NCBI RefSeq assembly: GCF_000411295.1
Contig: NZ_KE150421.1
Location: 2,007,451 to 2,071,450, forward strand
Direction of reading: 5' to 3'
Source of the DNA: Paenisporosarcina sp. HGH0030
GTDB lineage: Bacteria > Bacillota > Bacilli > Bacillales_A > Planococcaceae
DNA length: 64,000 bases
The notes below the pieces were generated by a model that made no database searches, was not told the origin of the DNA, and saw only the letters and a list, made by a program, of their open reading frames with translations. The position numbers and the translations under genes were made by a program. Positions within the stretch are counted from its first letter, which is position 1, and each line of letters opens with the position of its first letter. Shown here one piece after another: positions 40,650 to 50,082 of this stretch.

Positions 40650-42029
40650 ATGGAAGAACAAACAAGAACGATTGTTCAGCAATCATTGAATGCATTATTG
40701 GAAAATGAATCATTTCTGCCTGAATTAAAAGGAGACATGCGCAAAACGGCGTTCACTTCTCTCAGCGCAATCCTTTCAACACCGAACCAGATACATAAAT
40801 CATTTTTACGTATTCCCCTGGAAGCAGGGGAAGTAATCCGCATTCCTTCCTATCGTGTCCATCATAATGATGCACTGGGACCATATAAGGGTGGGATTCG
40901 TTTTCATGAGTCCGTCAATGAAGAGGAAGTCGTGAATCTAGCGTTTTTAATGACATTAAAAAACTCCCTACATAATGTTCCTTTTGGAGGAGGAAAAGGC
41001 GGAATCATTATTGATCCCAAAGCATTTTCTGAACAGGAATTGCAACGCATTTGCATTAAGTATGTACGCTATTTCAATAACGTCTTAGGTCCAGACAAAG
41101 ACATTCCGGCACCGGATGTAGGCTCAGGCGAACGTGAAATGGACTGGATGATGGCTGAATACAAAAAAATCAATCCTGGTCAACCTTACCTCGGCAGTTT
41201 CACAGGGAAAAGTGTAATCAACGGAGGGTCTTTAGGTCGACGTGAAGCAACCGGTAAAGGCGTCTACTTCACTTTCCGTTACTTACTGAACGACTACGTA
41301 AAAACAAACCAAGAAACATTAACTACATCTTCAAATCCCTTTGCCAAGACAGCAGTGGAGTATGTGGATCGACCTTTAAGGGTAGCTGTTCAAGGATTCG
41401 GAAACGTAGGATCGGTATCCGCATTGGAAGCCTTCGGATGTGAGCATATCCAGAACCAAGTCGTTGCGGTAAGCGATCGGAATGTAACTCTATTCAATGC
41501 AGATGGGCTGGATATACCTGCACTCGTGAACTTTTCCGCAAACAATCACGGGGATTTACCAACAACTCCAGAACAGTTGAAAGAAATAAATGTAAGTGCT
41601 GAAATTCAATCACGCGAAGATATTTTAACCATGAACGTTGATGTGTTGTTCCTGGCAGCTTTGGAAAATCAGTTGACAGATCAAAATATGACAGAAATTA
41701 AAGCCCGTATTATTGTCGAAGGCGCAAACGCTCCCACCACTAAAGAAGCAGATGATTATTTAAGCGCAAAAGGAGTCGTTATCATTCCTGACATTTTAGC
41801 AAATGCAGGTGGTGTAATTGTTTCTTACCTGGAATGGCTTCAAGGTCGCGAAACCCAGTTCTATACAGAAGAGCAAGTCCACTCACAGTTACTCGAAAAA
41901 ATGAAGAACACGTTGGATATTATTCTTCCGCAATATTTTGGCGATCCCTTCCCTCTTCGTCAAAATTGTTATATTCACTCGGTAACGCGATTATCGACTG
42001 TCTTATACAAACAAGGGAAACTATATTAA
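40650..42029 (+). CDS. Glutamate dehydrogenase (Glu/Leu/Phe/Val dehydrogenase family)
   Basis: 459 residues. Conserved substrate region GPYKGGIRFHESVNEEEV, then MTLKNSLHNVPFGGGKGG with the binding and catalytic lysines, and the catalytic Asp in PAPDVGSGEREMDWM. The NAD(P) Rossmann turn is VQGFGNVGS. It interconverts glutamate and 2-oxoglutarate plus ammonia. It is longer than the roughly 425 residues of Bacillus RocG/GudB. GGAGG lies upstream of the ATG. Single-gene unit with terminator; cofactor preference not determined. Confidence 0.93.
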   Translation: MEEQTRTIVQQSLNALLENESFLPELKGDMRKTAFTSLSAILSTPNQIHKSFLRIPLEAGEVIRIPSYRVHHNDALGPYKGGIRFHESVNEEEVVNLAFLMTLKNSLHNVPFGGGKGGIIIDPKAFSEQELQRICIKYVRYFNNVLGPDKDIPAPDVGSGEREMDWMMAEYKKINPGQPYLGSFTGKSVINGGSLGRREATGKGVYFTFRYLLNDYVKTNQETLTTSSNPFAKTAVEYVDRPLRVAVQGFGNVGSVSALEAFGCEHIQNQVVAVSDRNVTLFNADGLDIPALVNFSANNHGDLPTTPEQLKEINVSAEIQSREDILTMNVDVLFLAALENQLTDQNMTEIKARIIVEGANAPTTKEADDYLSAKGVVIIPDILANAGGVIVSYLEWLQGRETQFYTEEQVHSQLLEKMKNTLDIILPQYFGDPFPLRQNCYIHSVTRLSTVLYKQGKLY

Positions 42030-42035
42030 AAACCA

Positions 42036-42075
42036 AAAAGTCGCGGGTAGAGTCTTCTACCATGCGACTTTTTGA
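42036..42075 (+). terminator. Terminator after glutamate dehydrogenase
   Basis: AAAAAGTCGC pairs with GCGACTTTTT with inner GGTAGA/TCTACC; usable in both directions. Confidence 0.87.
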
Positions 42076-42080
42076 TTTAA

Positions 42081-42347
42081 TTAAATAATAGTAACTTTTT
42101 CTTTTTGAAGCTCTAATAGCACCGGATCTTCTGTTTTCGTAAAATCCAATTTCAGCTTTTCTAATTCAAGGCGCATTTTTTCCGTTTCCGCGATAAAATT
42201 TTCACCCTTCAACTTTTCAAGTTCCAACTCATCTTTTAGCATTTTAGCTCTCAACTTCTGATTTCCTCGCAGATGTCCCAAAATAATAGCTGTGAGCGGA
42301 ATTGAAAATACCATGACGACTGCAATCAATCCTATTAAATTCTCCAT
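42081..42347 (-). CDS. Small membrane-anchored coiled-coil protein
   Basis: 88 residues. One N-terminal membrane helix (about 4-26, LIGLIAVVMVFSIPLTAII) followed by a charged coiled coil of about 55 residues rich in Leu, Glu and Lys. The layout resembles PspB-like or small YvlB-linked proteins, but no motif confirms this. GAGGTG precedes the ATG by 5 nt. Unknown function; no obvious operon partner. Confidence 0.58.
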   Translation of the reverse strand: MENLIGLIAVVMVFSIPLTAIILGHLRGNQKLRAKMLKDELELEKLKGENFIAETEKMRLELEKLKLDFTKTEDPVLLELQKEKVTII

Positions 42348-42397
42348 GAAATCACCTCAATTTTATAAGTAGTGTATTTCTAATATAGTCATTTGCT

Positions 42398-42808
42398 TTA
42401 TGTGTTATACGAGCTTAAGGTAGACTTGGTTTCAATTGGAATAGAAATTCCACTTTCAGCTTCTGCATCTTCAGGACACTCAAATTGCTTCAGGTAAGCA
42501 ACCTTACCGTTCTTCATAATGATATACGAATAAATCATCGCTTCTTTTATAACCAACCCATCATCACTTTTCCAAATACCTCGATGTTTTAAAACCAATT
42601 TTTCTTCTTTTACATAACTATTCAAGGTTTTTAATGTCATTCCCGTTCGTATAATCCTTTTCACCAAAGATTGCAACCCAAAATTCGACTCTTTATCATC
42701 CACAACTTCAACGTGTTCATCAGTTAACTTTAGCAATCCATCAATATTACGTTCATTCCAATATTGCTGCCATTTCGCAGCAACAATAAGTGTGAGCTGA
42801 TTTTTCAT
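42398..42808 (-). CDS. SnoaL/NTF2-like hypothetical protein
   Basis: 136 residues. The opening helix with AAKWQQYWNERNIDGLLKLT and the strand EHVEVVDDKES, then the late strands KEAMIYSYIIMKNGKVAYLK, follow the NTF2/SnoaL cone fold used by many small enzymes and carriers. No catalytic set can be assigned. GGGAGA lies 9 nt before the ATG. Function unknown. Confidence 0.62.
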   Translation of the reverse strand: MKNQLTLIVAAKWQQYWNERNIDGLLKLTDEHVEVVDDKESNFGLQSLVKRIIRTGMTLKTLNSYVKEEKLVLKHRGIWKSDDGLVIKEAMIYSYIIMKNGKVAYLKQFECPEDAEAESGISIPIETKSTLSSYNT

Positions 42809-43388
42809 AAAGATAAATCTCCCATTTGTATGATTTGCGACAAAGATATTTTAACATTAGCGAAAAGTAGTTTTCACATCTTTTGAATTACATTGATTAT
42901 AGATTTCGACAAAAATTTCAGGAAACCTGCTTCTTATGTCACATAACAACCACCGTTTTCAATTATTTTTCTAGAGTTTAAACCATTAAATTGACACTCC
43001 ACCTAACGAGAATATCAAAAAACGCCAGGCACATTGAGCTCACGGAAGTGTAATTCCAAAATGCTCTCTATGTTTCCTGACGCTTTTAGATCATTCCCGT
43101 TTGCACAAAATACTTTCGCTGCTTTTATGAAGAGTGCTAGGCAGCCTAAAATAAGTATCTTTAAAGGCTAGATTTTCATACAAGAGTTATAATTTAATCC
43201 ATTTTTTCTTCTAGTCTGAGAAAAATAGTAAGTAATAAAAACAACTCTTCTAATCATCCTGACCTATATGATAGATGTCATGCCTTCCACTTGACGTTTA
43301 TGTCTTTTATTATCTGCTCCTAATCCCTATTCTTAAGGTAACAAGTTTTTAACGAAAAATTAAAATACATTTTTTCCAGGAGGACGCT
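42809..43388. other. Intergenic region with a decayed repeat and the des control region
   Basis: No credible gene in 580 bases. At 43027-43093 there is a degraded GCCAGGCAC-type element (CGCCAGGCAC...CCTGACGC). At 43266-43304 TATGATAGATGTCATG and TTGACGTTTATGTC stand upstream of the desaturase gene and could include the DesR operator, which I cannot verify. Confidence 0.45.
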
Positions 43389-44441
43389 ATGAGTAAGGAA
43401 AAAACAATGCAGTTGCGTAAGCAAGTGGCGCCATTTGAAAAATCTAATACGTCAGCGAGTATCATGCAAATTATTAATACGATTCCCCCGTTTTTCATTT
43501 TATGGTACTTAGCATATTTGAGCTTAGATGTTTCAATTTTTTTAACAATCGCTTTGGCAGTGGTTGCATCAGGCTTTATCGTTCGAATCTTTATCATTTT
43601 TCATGACTGTACACATGGTTCATTCTTCAAGAGCAAGAAAGCCAATTCTATCTTGGGAACCATTACAGGTATTTTGACATTGTTTGCTTATGAAAAATGG
43701 AAACGCGATCACTCGATTCACCATGCAACAAGCAGTAACTTGGATAAACGCGGAACTGGCGATGTTTGGGTTATGACGGTTGATGAATATATCGAAGCAA
43801 CACCTGGTCGTCGTTTTGCTTATCGTCTATATCGCAATCCACTAGTAATGTTCGGTTTAGGACCGTTATTCTTATACTTGGTATCAAATCGTTTCAATCG
43901 TAAAGATGCACGTAAGAAAGAGCGCAACAACACATACTTCATCAACGTTGCAATCGTTGCCTTGTATGCTTTTATGATTTGGTTGGTAGGCATCCAAGCG
44001 TTCGCAATTATTCAAGGAACGATCTTGATTGTTGCCGGTTCTTTTGGAATCTGGTTGTTCTACGTACAGCATCAATTTGAAGATTCTTATTTCGAAGATG
44101 AAGATCAATGGGATTATGTAAAAGCAGCAGTTGATGGCAGTTCGTTCTACAAATTACCTAAAGTGCTTCAATGGTTAACAGGAAACATCGGTTACCACCA
44201 TGTGCATCATTTAAGCCCACGAGTACCTAACTATTTGTTGGAGCAAGCACATGAATCGACACCACCTCTTCATAAAGCAACGACCATTACATTGAAAACA
44301 AGTTTACAATCGATTCACTTCCGCCTATATGACGAAACGAAAAAAACGTTTGTGAGCTTCAATGAAATTAAACATTTACTGAACGACACGAAAACTTCCA
44401 TGCAAATGCAAACAAAACGTTCAAGCATTCAAGAGAAATAG
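43389..44441 (+). CDS. des: Membrane fatty acid desaturase Des
   Basis: 350 residues. The three histidine boxes that hold the di-iron centre are HDCTH (72-76), HSIHH (108-112) and HHVHH (270-274). Four or so helices lie in two hairpins between them. Acyl-lipid desaturases of this type introduce a cis double bond in membrane phospholipid chains, which restores fluidity after cold shock. Followed by a terminator and then desKR, as in the Bacillus des-desKR arrangement. AGGAGG lies 5 nt before the ATG. Confidence 0.95.
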   Translation: MSKEKTMQLRKQVAPFEKSNTSASIMQIINTIPPFFILWYLAYLSLDVSIFLTIALAVVASGFIVRIFIIFHDCTHGSFFKSKKANSILGTITGILTLFAYEKWKRDHSIHHATSSNLDKRGTGDVWVMTVDEYIEATPGRRFAYRLYRNPLVMFGLGPLFLYLVSNRFNRKDARKKERNNTYFINVAIVALYAFMIWLVGIQAFAIIQGTILIVAGSFGIWLFYVQHQFEDSYFEDEDQWDYVKAAVDGSSFYKLPKVLQWLTGNIGYHHVHHLSPRVPNYLLEQAHESTPPLHKATTITLKTSLQSIHFRLYDETKKTFVSFNEIKHLLNDTKTSMQMQTKRSSIQEK

Positions 44442-44448
44442 TAAGATG

Positions 44449-44479
44449 AAAAACCATTCCGCATAGGGAATGGTTTTTC
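44449..44479 (+). terminator. Terminator between des and desK
   Basis: AAAAACCATTCC pairs with GGGAATGGTTTTT. Confidence 0.87.
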
Positions 44480-44530
44480 TGTCTGTTATAATTAACTCAA
44501 GACAAAAGCACCTAATTTATGGAGGCACTT

Positions 44531-45667
44531 ATGCAAAGTTGGTATCAGATTTTCCCTAAAAACCCTTATGTCAGTATTTACATATGGATTATTTTTTGTA
44601 TTTTGCCGTTATTTTATATATTCAAATCGTATTCTCCATCAGAAAGTTTCCTTGGATTGCTGTTAGTTTTAGGGTTCTTTTTAACATATCGCCGATCGTT
44701 CATGTCAAAAGGATGGCGTATGTATGTTTGGATTGCTTTTCAAATTGCCATCAGCATAACGTTGATTATATTATTTGGTTATCTTTATTTTTCATTGTTC
44801 CTGGCATTTTTTATAGGTAACATTCGCAACAAAGCTGGATTCATCACGATGTACGTCGTTCATCTTGTAACCACGATGGTGTCTGTCAGCATTGGGTTCT
44901 TCACACAGTATGACCTACTTGTATCTCAATTTCCGTTCATTCTAATCGGCATCATCGGTGTGATTTTATTGCCTTTCAATTCGTACAATCGCAATAAACA
45001 GGAAAAGCTCGAAGGCCAGCTGGAGGATGCCAACAAACGCATTTCGCAATTGCTTGTCATGCAGGAACGCCAACGAATTGCACGTGATTTACACGATACA
45101 TTGGGTCAAAAGCTTTCTTTAATTGGACTGAAAAGCGATTTAGCCAGTAAAGTAATCGAAAAAGACCCCGTTCGGGCTAAAAACGAGCTTCATGATATCA
45201 ATCACACTGCTCGTATAGCGTTAAAAGAAGTACGAGAACTAGTTTCAAATATGCGATCAGGCAAGCTAGTGGATGAACTTTTACGTGTCCAGCAAATCTT
45301 GAAAGCTGCAGAAATCGACTTCCGAGTAAAAGGGAATTCAGTGCTAAAAGATACTCCATTACTCGTTGAAAATGTTTTAAGTATGTGTTTAAAAGAAGCG
45401 GTAACCAATGTTGTCAAACACAGTCAGGCCACGTTTTGTCACGTGTTAATTAAACAATCACAGACTGAATTGTTTCTTCAAGTACAAGATAATGGCATTG
45501 GGTTTGAAGGAGATAAACAATTTACAGATGGCAATGGCTTGCGTGGAATGAAAGAACGTCTAGAATTCGTCAACGGAATCATTGAAATATTAAGCATCGA
45601 AGGAACGACCCTTAATATCCGGATCCCACACGTCATCTTACAATCAGTTGAGGAGGAAAATTCATGA
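44531..45667 (+). CDS. desK: Membrane thermosensor histidine kinase DesK
   Basis: 378 residues. Five to six N-terminal helices (about 15-150) form the sensor. The HisKA_3 dimerisation helix contains RQRIARDLHDTLGQKLSLIG with phospho-acceptor His188, the same number as in B. subtilis DesK. The HATPase region includes VTNVVKHSQA (N box) and DNGIGF, GNGLRGMKER (G boxes). ATG 44531 has GGAGG 5 nt upstream; the ATG at 44519 is inside the leader. It phosphorylates DesR when membrane lipids become ordered. Confidence 0.95.
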   Translation: MQSWYQIFPKNPYVSIYIWIIFCILPLFYIFKSYSPSESFLGLLLVLGFFLTYRRSFMSKGWRMYVWIAFQIAISITLIILFGYLYFSLFLAFFIGNIRNKAGFITMYVVHLVTTMVSVSIGFFTQYDLLVSQFPFILIGIIGVILLPFNSYNRNKQEKLEGQLEDANKRISQLLVMQERQRIARDLHDTLGQKLSLIGLKSDLASKVIEKDPVRAKNELHDINHTARIALKEVRELVSNMRSGKLVDELLRVQQILKAAEIDFRVKGNSVLKDTPLLVENVLSMCLKEAVTNVVKHSQATFCHVLIKQSQTELFLQVQDNGIGFEGDKQFTDGNGLRGMKERLEFVNGIIEILSIEGTTLNIRIPHVILQSVEEENS

Positions 45668-46266
45668 TTCGTATTGTCATTGCTGAAGATCAACGCATGT
45701 TACTAGGAGCTCTTGGTTCATTACTCGATTTGGAGGATGATATGGAGGTTGTCGGTAAAGCACATAATGGGGAAGAAGTATTGTCTTTAGTCAACCAATT
45801 GAACCCCGATGTATGCATTATGGATATTGAAATGCCTTCGAAAACTGGTTTGGACGCTGCTGAAGAACTGAAAGATCACGATTGTAAAGTAATCATTCTT
45901 ACGACATTTGCCCGATCAGGTTATTTTGAAAGAGCTCGAAAAGCAAATGTCATGGGATATCTCTTGAAAGACAGCCCGAGTGAAGATCTAGCCAACTCTA
46001 TTCGCAGTATCATGGAAGGACGACGCGTATACGCACCGGAGCTCATCGACCTTGCGTATAGTGGCGACGAAAACCCTTTAACTGATCGGGAACATCAAGT
46101 ACTCGAATTGATAGCTGACGGTAAAAACACAAAAGAGATTGCGAGTCAGCTATACATTACAACCGGTACGGTCAGAAACTATATTTCCGTAATCTTAGAC
46201 AAACTGGACGTAACCAATCGAATTGAGGCCATTTCACGTTTTAAAGAAAAAGGCTGGTTTAAGTAA
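45664..46266 (+). CDS. desR: Response regulator DesR (NarL/LuxR type)
   Basis: 200 residues. Receiver domain with acidic pocket AEDQ, phospho-acceptor Asp54 in VCIMDIEMPSKTG, then Thr and Lys (LTTF, LLKDSPSE). C-terminal LuxR helix-turn-helix about 135-195: LTDREHQVLELIADGKNTKE and GTVRNYISVILDKL. The start overlaps the desK stop as ATGA. Phosphorylated DesR activates des. A bidirectional terminator follows. Confidence 0.95.
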   Translation: MIRIVIAEDQRMLLGALGSLLDLEDDMEVVGKAHNGEEVLSLVNQLNPDVCIMDIEMPSKTGLDAAEELKDHDCKVIILTTFARSGYFERARKANVMGYLLKDSPSEDLANSIRSIMEGRRVYAPELIDLAYSGDENPLTDREHQVLELIADGKNTKEIASQLYITTGTVRNYISVILDKLDVTNRIEAISRFKEKGWFK

Positions 46267-46278
46267 AAACTCTACAAA

Positions 46279-46318
46279 ATAAAACACGCTTAGTTGCATT
46301 TCCTAAGCGTGTTTTATT
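46279..46318. terminator. Bidirectional terminator between desR and the MEDS gene
   Basis: AATAAAACACGCTTAG pairs with CTAAGCGTGTTTTATT; it overlaps the last codons of the convergent gene. Confidence 0.88.
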
Positions 46319-46883
46319 TCTTATTAGATTCCTGGTATTGTTCTGAGATGATGAAATCATCTTCCATTAGAACATAAGGATGGGTTTCCATCAAAATCTT
46401 TTTAATATAGTCTGGCATTCTCTTTCCTTCGTACGCACAAATTAATGGAAACGACAGCTGATTTACAGCTTCGTCTACTATTTTCTCAAAATCTTCTATG
46501 AGATGCAGGGGCTCTTCCATAGTTGCCCACTCCACATGCGCCCACGAACGGAAGGAGATATTATTGTCCACGTAGGGCTGTACTGTTTTATTAAAGTAAT
46601 CCGTGATTGCAGGAGGATGATAACTGCCACTAGAAAAATAAAAATCGAAGCTGTTTACAAAGTGAATGAACTCCATTTGTTCTTTCGTTAACTGTCTGCT
46701 CAGCTCTTTGTGAATAATAGGGTAAAGACGGGCATTTTCAATAATAATTATGTAATCTCCTGCCGCAATACCATCTAGTATAAAATTCAAAATCTGTTTA
46801 TGGTAATTATCCATGCCATTGTATGAATACAGTACATGCACATTCCTTTGGTCCTCAAACAACTGATTCATTTTACTTTTCAT
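46314..46883 (-). CDS. MEDS domain sensory protein
   Basis: 189 residues. HVLYSYNGMDNYHKQILNFI followed by GIAAGDYIIIIENARLYP and CAYEGKRMPDYI match the MEDS (MEthanogen/methylotroph, DcmR sensory) domain, a RecA-like fold without the usual P-loop lysine, thought to sense hydrocarbon-like signals or partner with anti-sigma regulators. It stands alone here with no attached output domain. AGAAGG lies 9 nt before the ATG. Convergent with desR. Confidence 0.8.
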   Translation of the reverse strand: MKSKMNQLFEDQRNVHVLYSYNGMDNYHKQILNFILDGIAAGDYIIIIENARLYPIIHKELSRQLTKEQMEFIHFVNSFDFYFSSGSYHPPAITDYFNKTVQPYVDNNISFRSWAHVEWATMEEPLHLIEDFEKIVDEAVNQLSFPLICAYEGKRMPDYIKKILMETHPYVLMEDDFIISEQYQESNKK

Positions 46884-47004
46884 GTAATCATTCCTTCTCT
46901 TCTGTATCTCCTTAATTATACTAGAATTATGTAAATGAGGTATATCAAGAATTTCCAGTTACATTCACGAGGACCATTCGTCTAGGTACGTTAGATTGAT
47001 TTAT

Positions 47005-47715
47005 TCAATGTACATTGTTTCTGTCTTTATCTCCTGCAATCTTCAGGTACTGAACGTGCCATTCTTCAGTCACCGTGCTTATACTTATACCAATAAACCC
47101 TTCGTTTAAAAGTCGTTGCTGCGTGGCGGTGTCTGACATCGGAATCAGCCTCTCTTCAGAAGACTTAACATCGTTTTTCTCATCTTTGAACGTTTTCATA
47201 AACACATATCGAAGTTTGCCACCATATTTTTGGTTCAAGGCCACAATGTGAAGACCCAGTACAAATTTATCCTTTAGGCTAGGAATGTTAAATGGCGCAA
47301 CTGTTGAACAAACATAATCGTATCGAGAACGATCGATGGTGCCCATTACAATTTTCCCCATTTGAAGCTGAAGACCTTTTCCACGATAGTCTGGGTGAAC
47401 GATGGATAGTTCCAAATAAATGACTCGACTTAACGCCCCCAATGATAGCCCCGCATCTAACCCTAAGTGGTCTCCATCAATGAATGGCATCAGCAACGCG
47501 CGGAATGCAACCAGTTTTTGTCCTTCAAACAACCCAACTATTAACCCGTTACCATTCAAAATAAATTCAAATTCAGATCGAGATAATGGTTGTAGCGTAT
47601 CTGAAGAAGCCATATGTTTTTTTGCAAGTAGCTGCAGCTCCAACATGTTTGGCAAGTCATGATGCTCCAAGACTTTAGGTGAGAATACCATTGAATCTAT
47701 TATGATTGGTTCCAT
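47005..47715 (-). CDS. GNAT family N-acetyltransferase
   Basis: 236 residues. Acetyl-CoA motif A is ELSIVHPDYRGKGLQLQMGK (about 101-120), preceded by a long helix-rich N-terminal half. The C-terminal third is a strand-rich extension (LRYVFMKTFKD, EEWHVQYLK) longer than a minimal GNAT. No substrate clue. GAAAGCGGTGATC lies upstream of the ATG. Single-gene unit. Confidence 0.82.
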   Translation of the reverse strand: MEPIIIDSMVFSPKVLEHHDLPNMLELQLLAKKHMASSDTLQPLSRSEFEFILNGNGLIVGLFEGQKLVAFRALLMPFIDGDHLGLDAGLSLGALSRVIYLELSIVHPDYRGKGLQLQMGKIVMGTIDRSRYDYVCSTVAPFNIPSLKDKFVLGLHIVALNQKYGGKLRYVFMKTFKDEKNDVKSSEERLIPMSDTATQQRLLNEGFIGISISTVTEEWHVQYLKIAGDKDRNNVH

Positions 47716-47868
47716 TAGTTGATCACCGCTTTCTTTTGAGTTGAACTACTTTAAAATTTATGTCTGAATTAGCTATATTCATTGTTTACGTGCTTGCCCC
47801 AATACCGCATGGTACGATGTAGACACAATTAATAAGATTAGTATTATCTAACTTAAAGGAGATTTGAA

Positions 47869-48159
47869 GTGATGGACCAAAAAACTATGACCGACTACAT
47901 CATCCAAAAATATCAAGAAGACGAACATGTGATGATTCAACTATTTGTGCAATGGTGTCAAAACTATGAGATTGACCCTTTATCTTTATATCAAAAAGCA
48001 TACCCTACCCAAGGTGCCAATGAAACTTTGAAATCAATCATCGAAAACAACGAACCAATAGATTTGGACATTGATTCAGGCACACTTATTGAGATTCTTC
48101 AAATGTTCGGGAACGATGATCTCGCATTTATGGTGTCTGAAGAGGCTAATAAGCTTTAA
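47869..48159 (+). CDS. Small acidic hypothetical protein
   Basis: 96 residues from a GTG with AAAGGAG 7 nt upstream (an ATG follows directly and is 10 nt from it). Soluble, acidic and helical: TDYIIQKYQEDEHVMIQLFV and GTLIEILQMFGNDDLAFMV. The pattern suggests a small all-alpha protein. No family recognised. Its 3' neighbour is the convergent fumC. Confidence 0.55.
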   Translation: MMDQKTMTDYIIQKYQEDEHVMIQLFVQWCQNYEIDPLSLYQKAYPTQGANETLKSIIENNEPIDLDIDSGTLIEILQMFGNDDLAFMVSEEANKL

Positions 48160-48256
48160 AAGTGAAAGTGATGCAAGAAATCACCAAATATTTTACCATT
48201 CTAACTAACCTCCCTCTTTTTCCAACTGAAGAAGTGTATCCTTCAATTGGAAAAAC

Positions 48257-48288
48257 GAAAAACCCCGTTCATCCAGAGATGTACGGGA
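48257..48288 (-). terminator. Terminator of fumC
   Basis: On the minus strand CCCGT pairs with ACGGG (48264-48287), followed by GTTTTTCG. Confidence 0.7.
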
Positions 48289-48299
48289 TTCTATCTTAC

Positions 48300-49682
48300 T
48301 TATCGAATCATTTTCGAAGGGTCTACAATTCGATCGAACTCTTCTTCCGTCAGTAGTCCACTTTGAAGCGCGGCTTCTTTCAGCGTACTGCCAGATTCAT
48401 GTGCCTGCTTGGCAATTTTCGCTGCGTTTTCATAGCCAATATGCGGATTAAGAGCAGTGACCAACATCAACGAATTGCTCACATGATGGGAAAGCTGTTC
48501 CACATTTGGCTGAATGCCAACTACGCAATGGTCATGGAAGCTTCTCACACTGTCACTAAGCAATCTCACGGATTGCATAAAGTTATAGAAAATGACGGGT
48601 TTAAAAACATTCAACTCAAAGTTACCTTGGCTTGCTGCGAAACCAATTGTCGCATCATTACCCATTACTTGTGTAGTAACCATCGTTAGCGCTTCACTTT
48701 GTGTCGGGTTCACTTTACCAGGCATAATCGAACTTCCCGGTTCGTTAGCAGGAATGGTAATTTCACCGATTCCGCTACGAGGTCCACTTGCTAACCAGCG
48801 AACGTCATTCGCAATCTTCATTAGATCTGCAGCCAGTGCCTTAAGTGCGCCATGCGCATACACAAGTTGATCATGACTGGTCAAGGCGTGGAACTTATTC
48901 GCTGACGACACAAAATTCAAACCAGTCTCCCCGCTCACTTCAGTCGCCACACGTCCACCGAATTCCGCATGTGCATTGATGCCAGTTCCGACGGCTGTCC
49001 CTCCTATGGCAAGCTCGCCCACATGAACAATGCTTTCACGAATCATCTCTTCGCTTTTAACGACCATGTGTTTCCACCCACTGATTTCCTGACCTAAGGT
49101 TAATGGTGTGGCATCTTGCAAATGCGTTCTGCCGATTTTAATAATATCTTTAAATTCATTTTCTTGTTTTTCGAAGGTTTGTTTTAAACGAGCTAGTTCT
49201 GGTAATAACATGGTCTGCAGTACTTCCACTGCCGCAATATGCATAGCTGTCGGGAAGGTGTCATTCGAGCTTTGCGATTTGTTCACATCATCATTTGGAT
49301 GGAGTATTTCTTCACTCCCGGTTTCTTTCAACAACTGATTCCCTCGATGGGCAATCACTTCATTCACATTCATATTCGATTGTGTACCGCTCCCAGTCTG
49401 CCAAACGACTAATGGAAAATGTTCATCCCACTTTCCTTCCCGTATCTCTGAAGCTGCACGAGAAATCGCCTGCATCTTCCCTTCACTCAAGGTGCCTAAA
49501 TCAAAATTCACTTTTGCAGCTGCTTTCTTCAATACGGCAAATGCATGAATTAATTCAATGGGCATCAATTCGGTGCCAATCGCAAAATTCTCTTTGCTGC
49601 GTTGCGTCTGTGCACCCCACATTTTATCAACGGGTACTTGAATTTCCCCAATGGAATCATGCTCTATTCGAAATTTGGTCAT
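48300..49682 (-). CDS. fumC: Fumarate hydratase class II
   Basis: 460 residues. The fumarase/aspartase signature [13 protein letters not shown] (about 316-328) is intact, as are [26 protein letters not shown], the catalytic [11 protein letters not shown] region ([17 protein letters not shown]) and the C-terminal [12 protein letters not shown]. It hydrates fumarate to malate in the TCA cycle as a homotetramer without iron-sulfur centre. AAAGGAGG precedes the ATG. Monocistronic. Confidence 0.96.
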   Translation of the reverse strand: MTKFRIEHDSIGEIQVPVDKMWGAQTQRSKENFAIGTELMPIELIHAFAVLKKAAAKVNFDLGTLSEGKMQAISRAASEIREGKWDEHFPLVVWQTGSGTQSNMNVNEVIAHRGNQLLKETGSEEILHPNDDVNKSQSSNDTFPTAMHIAAVEVLQTMLLPELARLKQTFEKQENEFKDIIKIGRTHLQDATPLTLGQEISGWKHMVVKSEEMIRESIVHVGELAIGGTAVGTGINAHAEFGGRVATEVSGETGLNFVSSANKFHALTSHDQLVYAHGALKALAADLMKIANDVRWLASGPRSGIGEITIPANEPGSSIMPGKVNPTQSEALTMVTTQVMGNDATIGFAASQGNFELNVFKPVIFYNFMQSVRLLSDSVRSFHDHCVVGIQPNVEQLSHHVSNSLMLVTALNPHIGYENAAKIAKQAHESGSTLKEAALQSGLLTEEEFDRIVDPSKMIR

Positions 49683-49950
49683 GTTGAATACTCCTCCTTT
49701 GAGTAAGTTTAAAGAAAAAGGATTTAAAAATTCAAATATTTCAACTTAAAGCATTCGCATATTCTCTACAATACATACGCTTTTCTTAACATGAATAATA
49801 GTTTGTCACACGAAATGAACTAATATTATTAAGTTCAGTAGATGATGTGTTTTGGAACAGTACTAGTTACACAACCTTTCCTATCTTTATTAAATAATCT
49901 AATGGAGCAAAAATAGCAGATGCAATACTAACTCTCATTCATGATGCAAT
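49683..49950. other. Intergenic region upstream of fumC
   Basis: AT-rich with no credible gene; promoter side of fumC. It ends where the direct repeat at 49951 begins. Confidence 0.45.
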
Positions 49951-49951
49951 T

Positions 49952-49993
49952 AAAAAGACATCCAATTTAATTGTCTAATTGGATGTCTTTTTT
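49952..49993 (-). terminator. Terminator, left copy
   Basis: AAAAAGACATCCAATT pairs with AATTGGATGTCTTTTT; closes the pentapeptide gene. Confidence 0.85.
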
Positions 49994-50006
49994 CGTTGGG
50001 ATCAAT

Positions 50007-50082
50007 CTATTGAAGCAAGTTCAGGAATTGTCTTGTCCGTTCTTCTTTTGGATTTGAGAACATGTCTATTGGTTTGCTACGC
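50007..50082 (-). pseudogene. Orphan 3' end of the amino acid ABC ATPase gene
   Basis: Reads [20 protein letters not shown] then NLLQ and a TAG stop, matching the final residues of the ATPase encoded at 51213-51947 with one change (Ser for Thr). It has no start and abuts the pentapeptide gene stop at 50083. Confidence 0.85.

Larger units (their letters stand above)
49951..50082. repeat. Direct repeat, left copy (ABC-ATPase 3' end plus terminator)
   Basis: About 130 bp nearly identical to 51152-51289 in the same orientation, including a 49-nt identical core (50008-50056 versus 51214-51262). It carries the terminator hairpin and the last 24 codons of the ATPase. Confidence 0.88.

Noticed and set aside
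48217-48256. TTTTTCCAA...TTGGAAAAA inverted repeat as a terminator
   Set aside because: No T run follows the stem on either strand; the fumC terminator is the neighbouring hairpin at 48257-48288.
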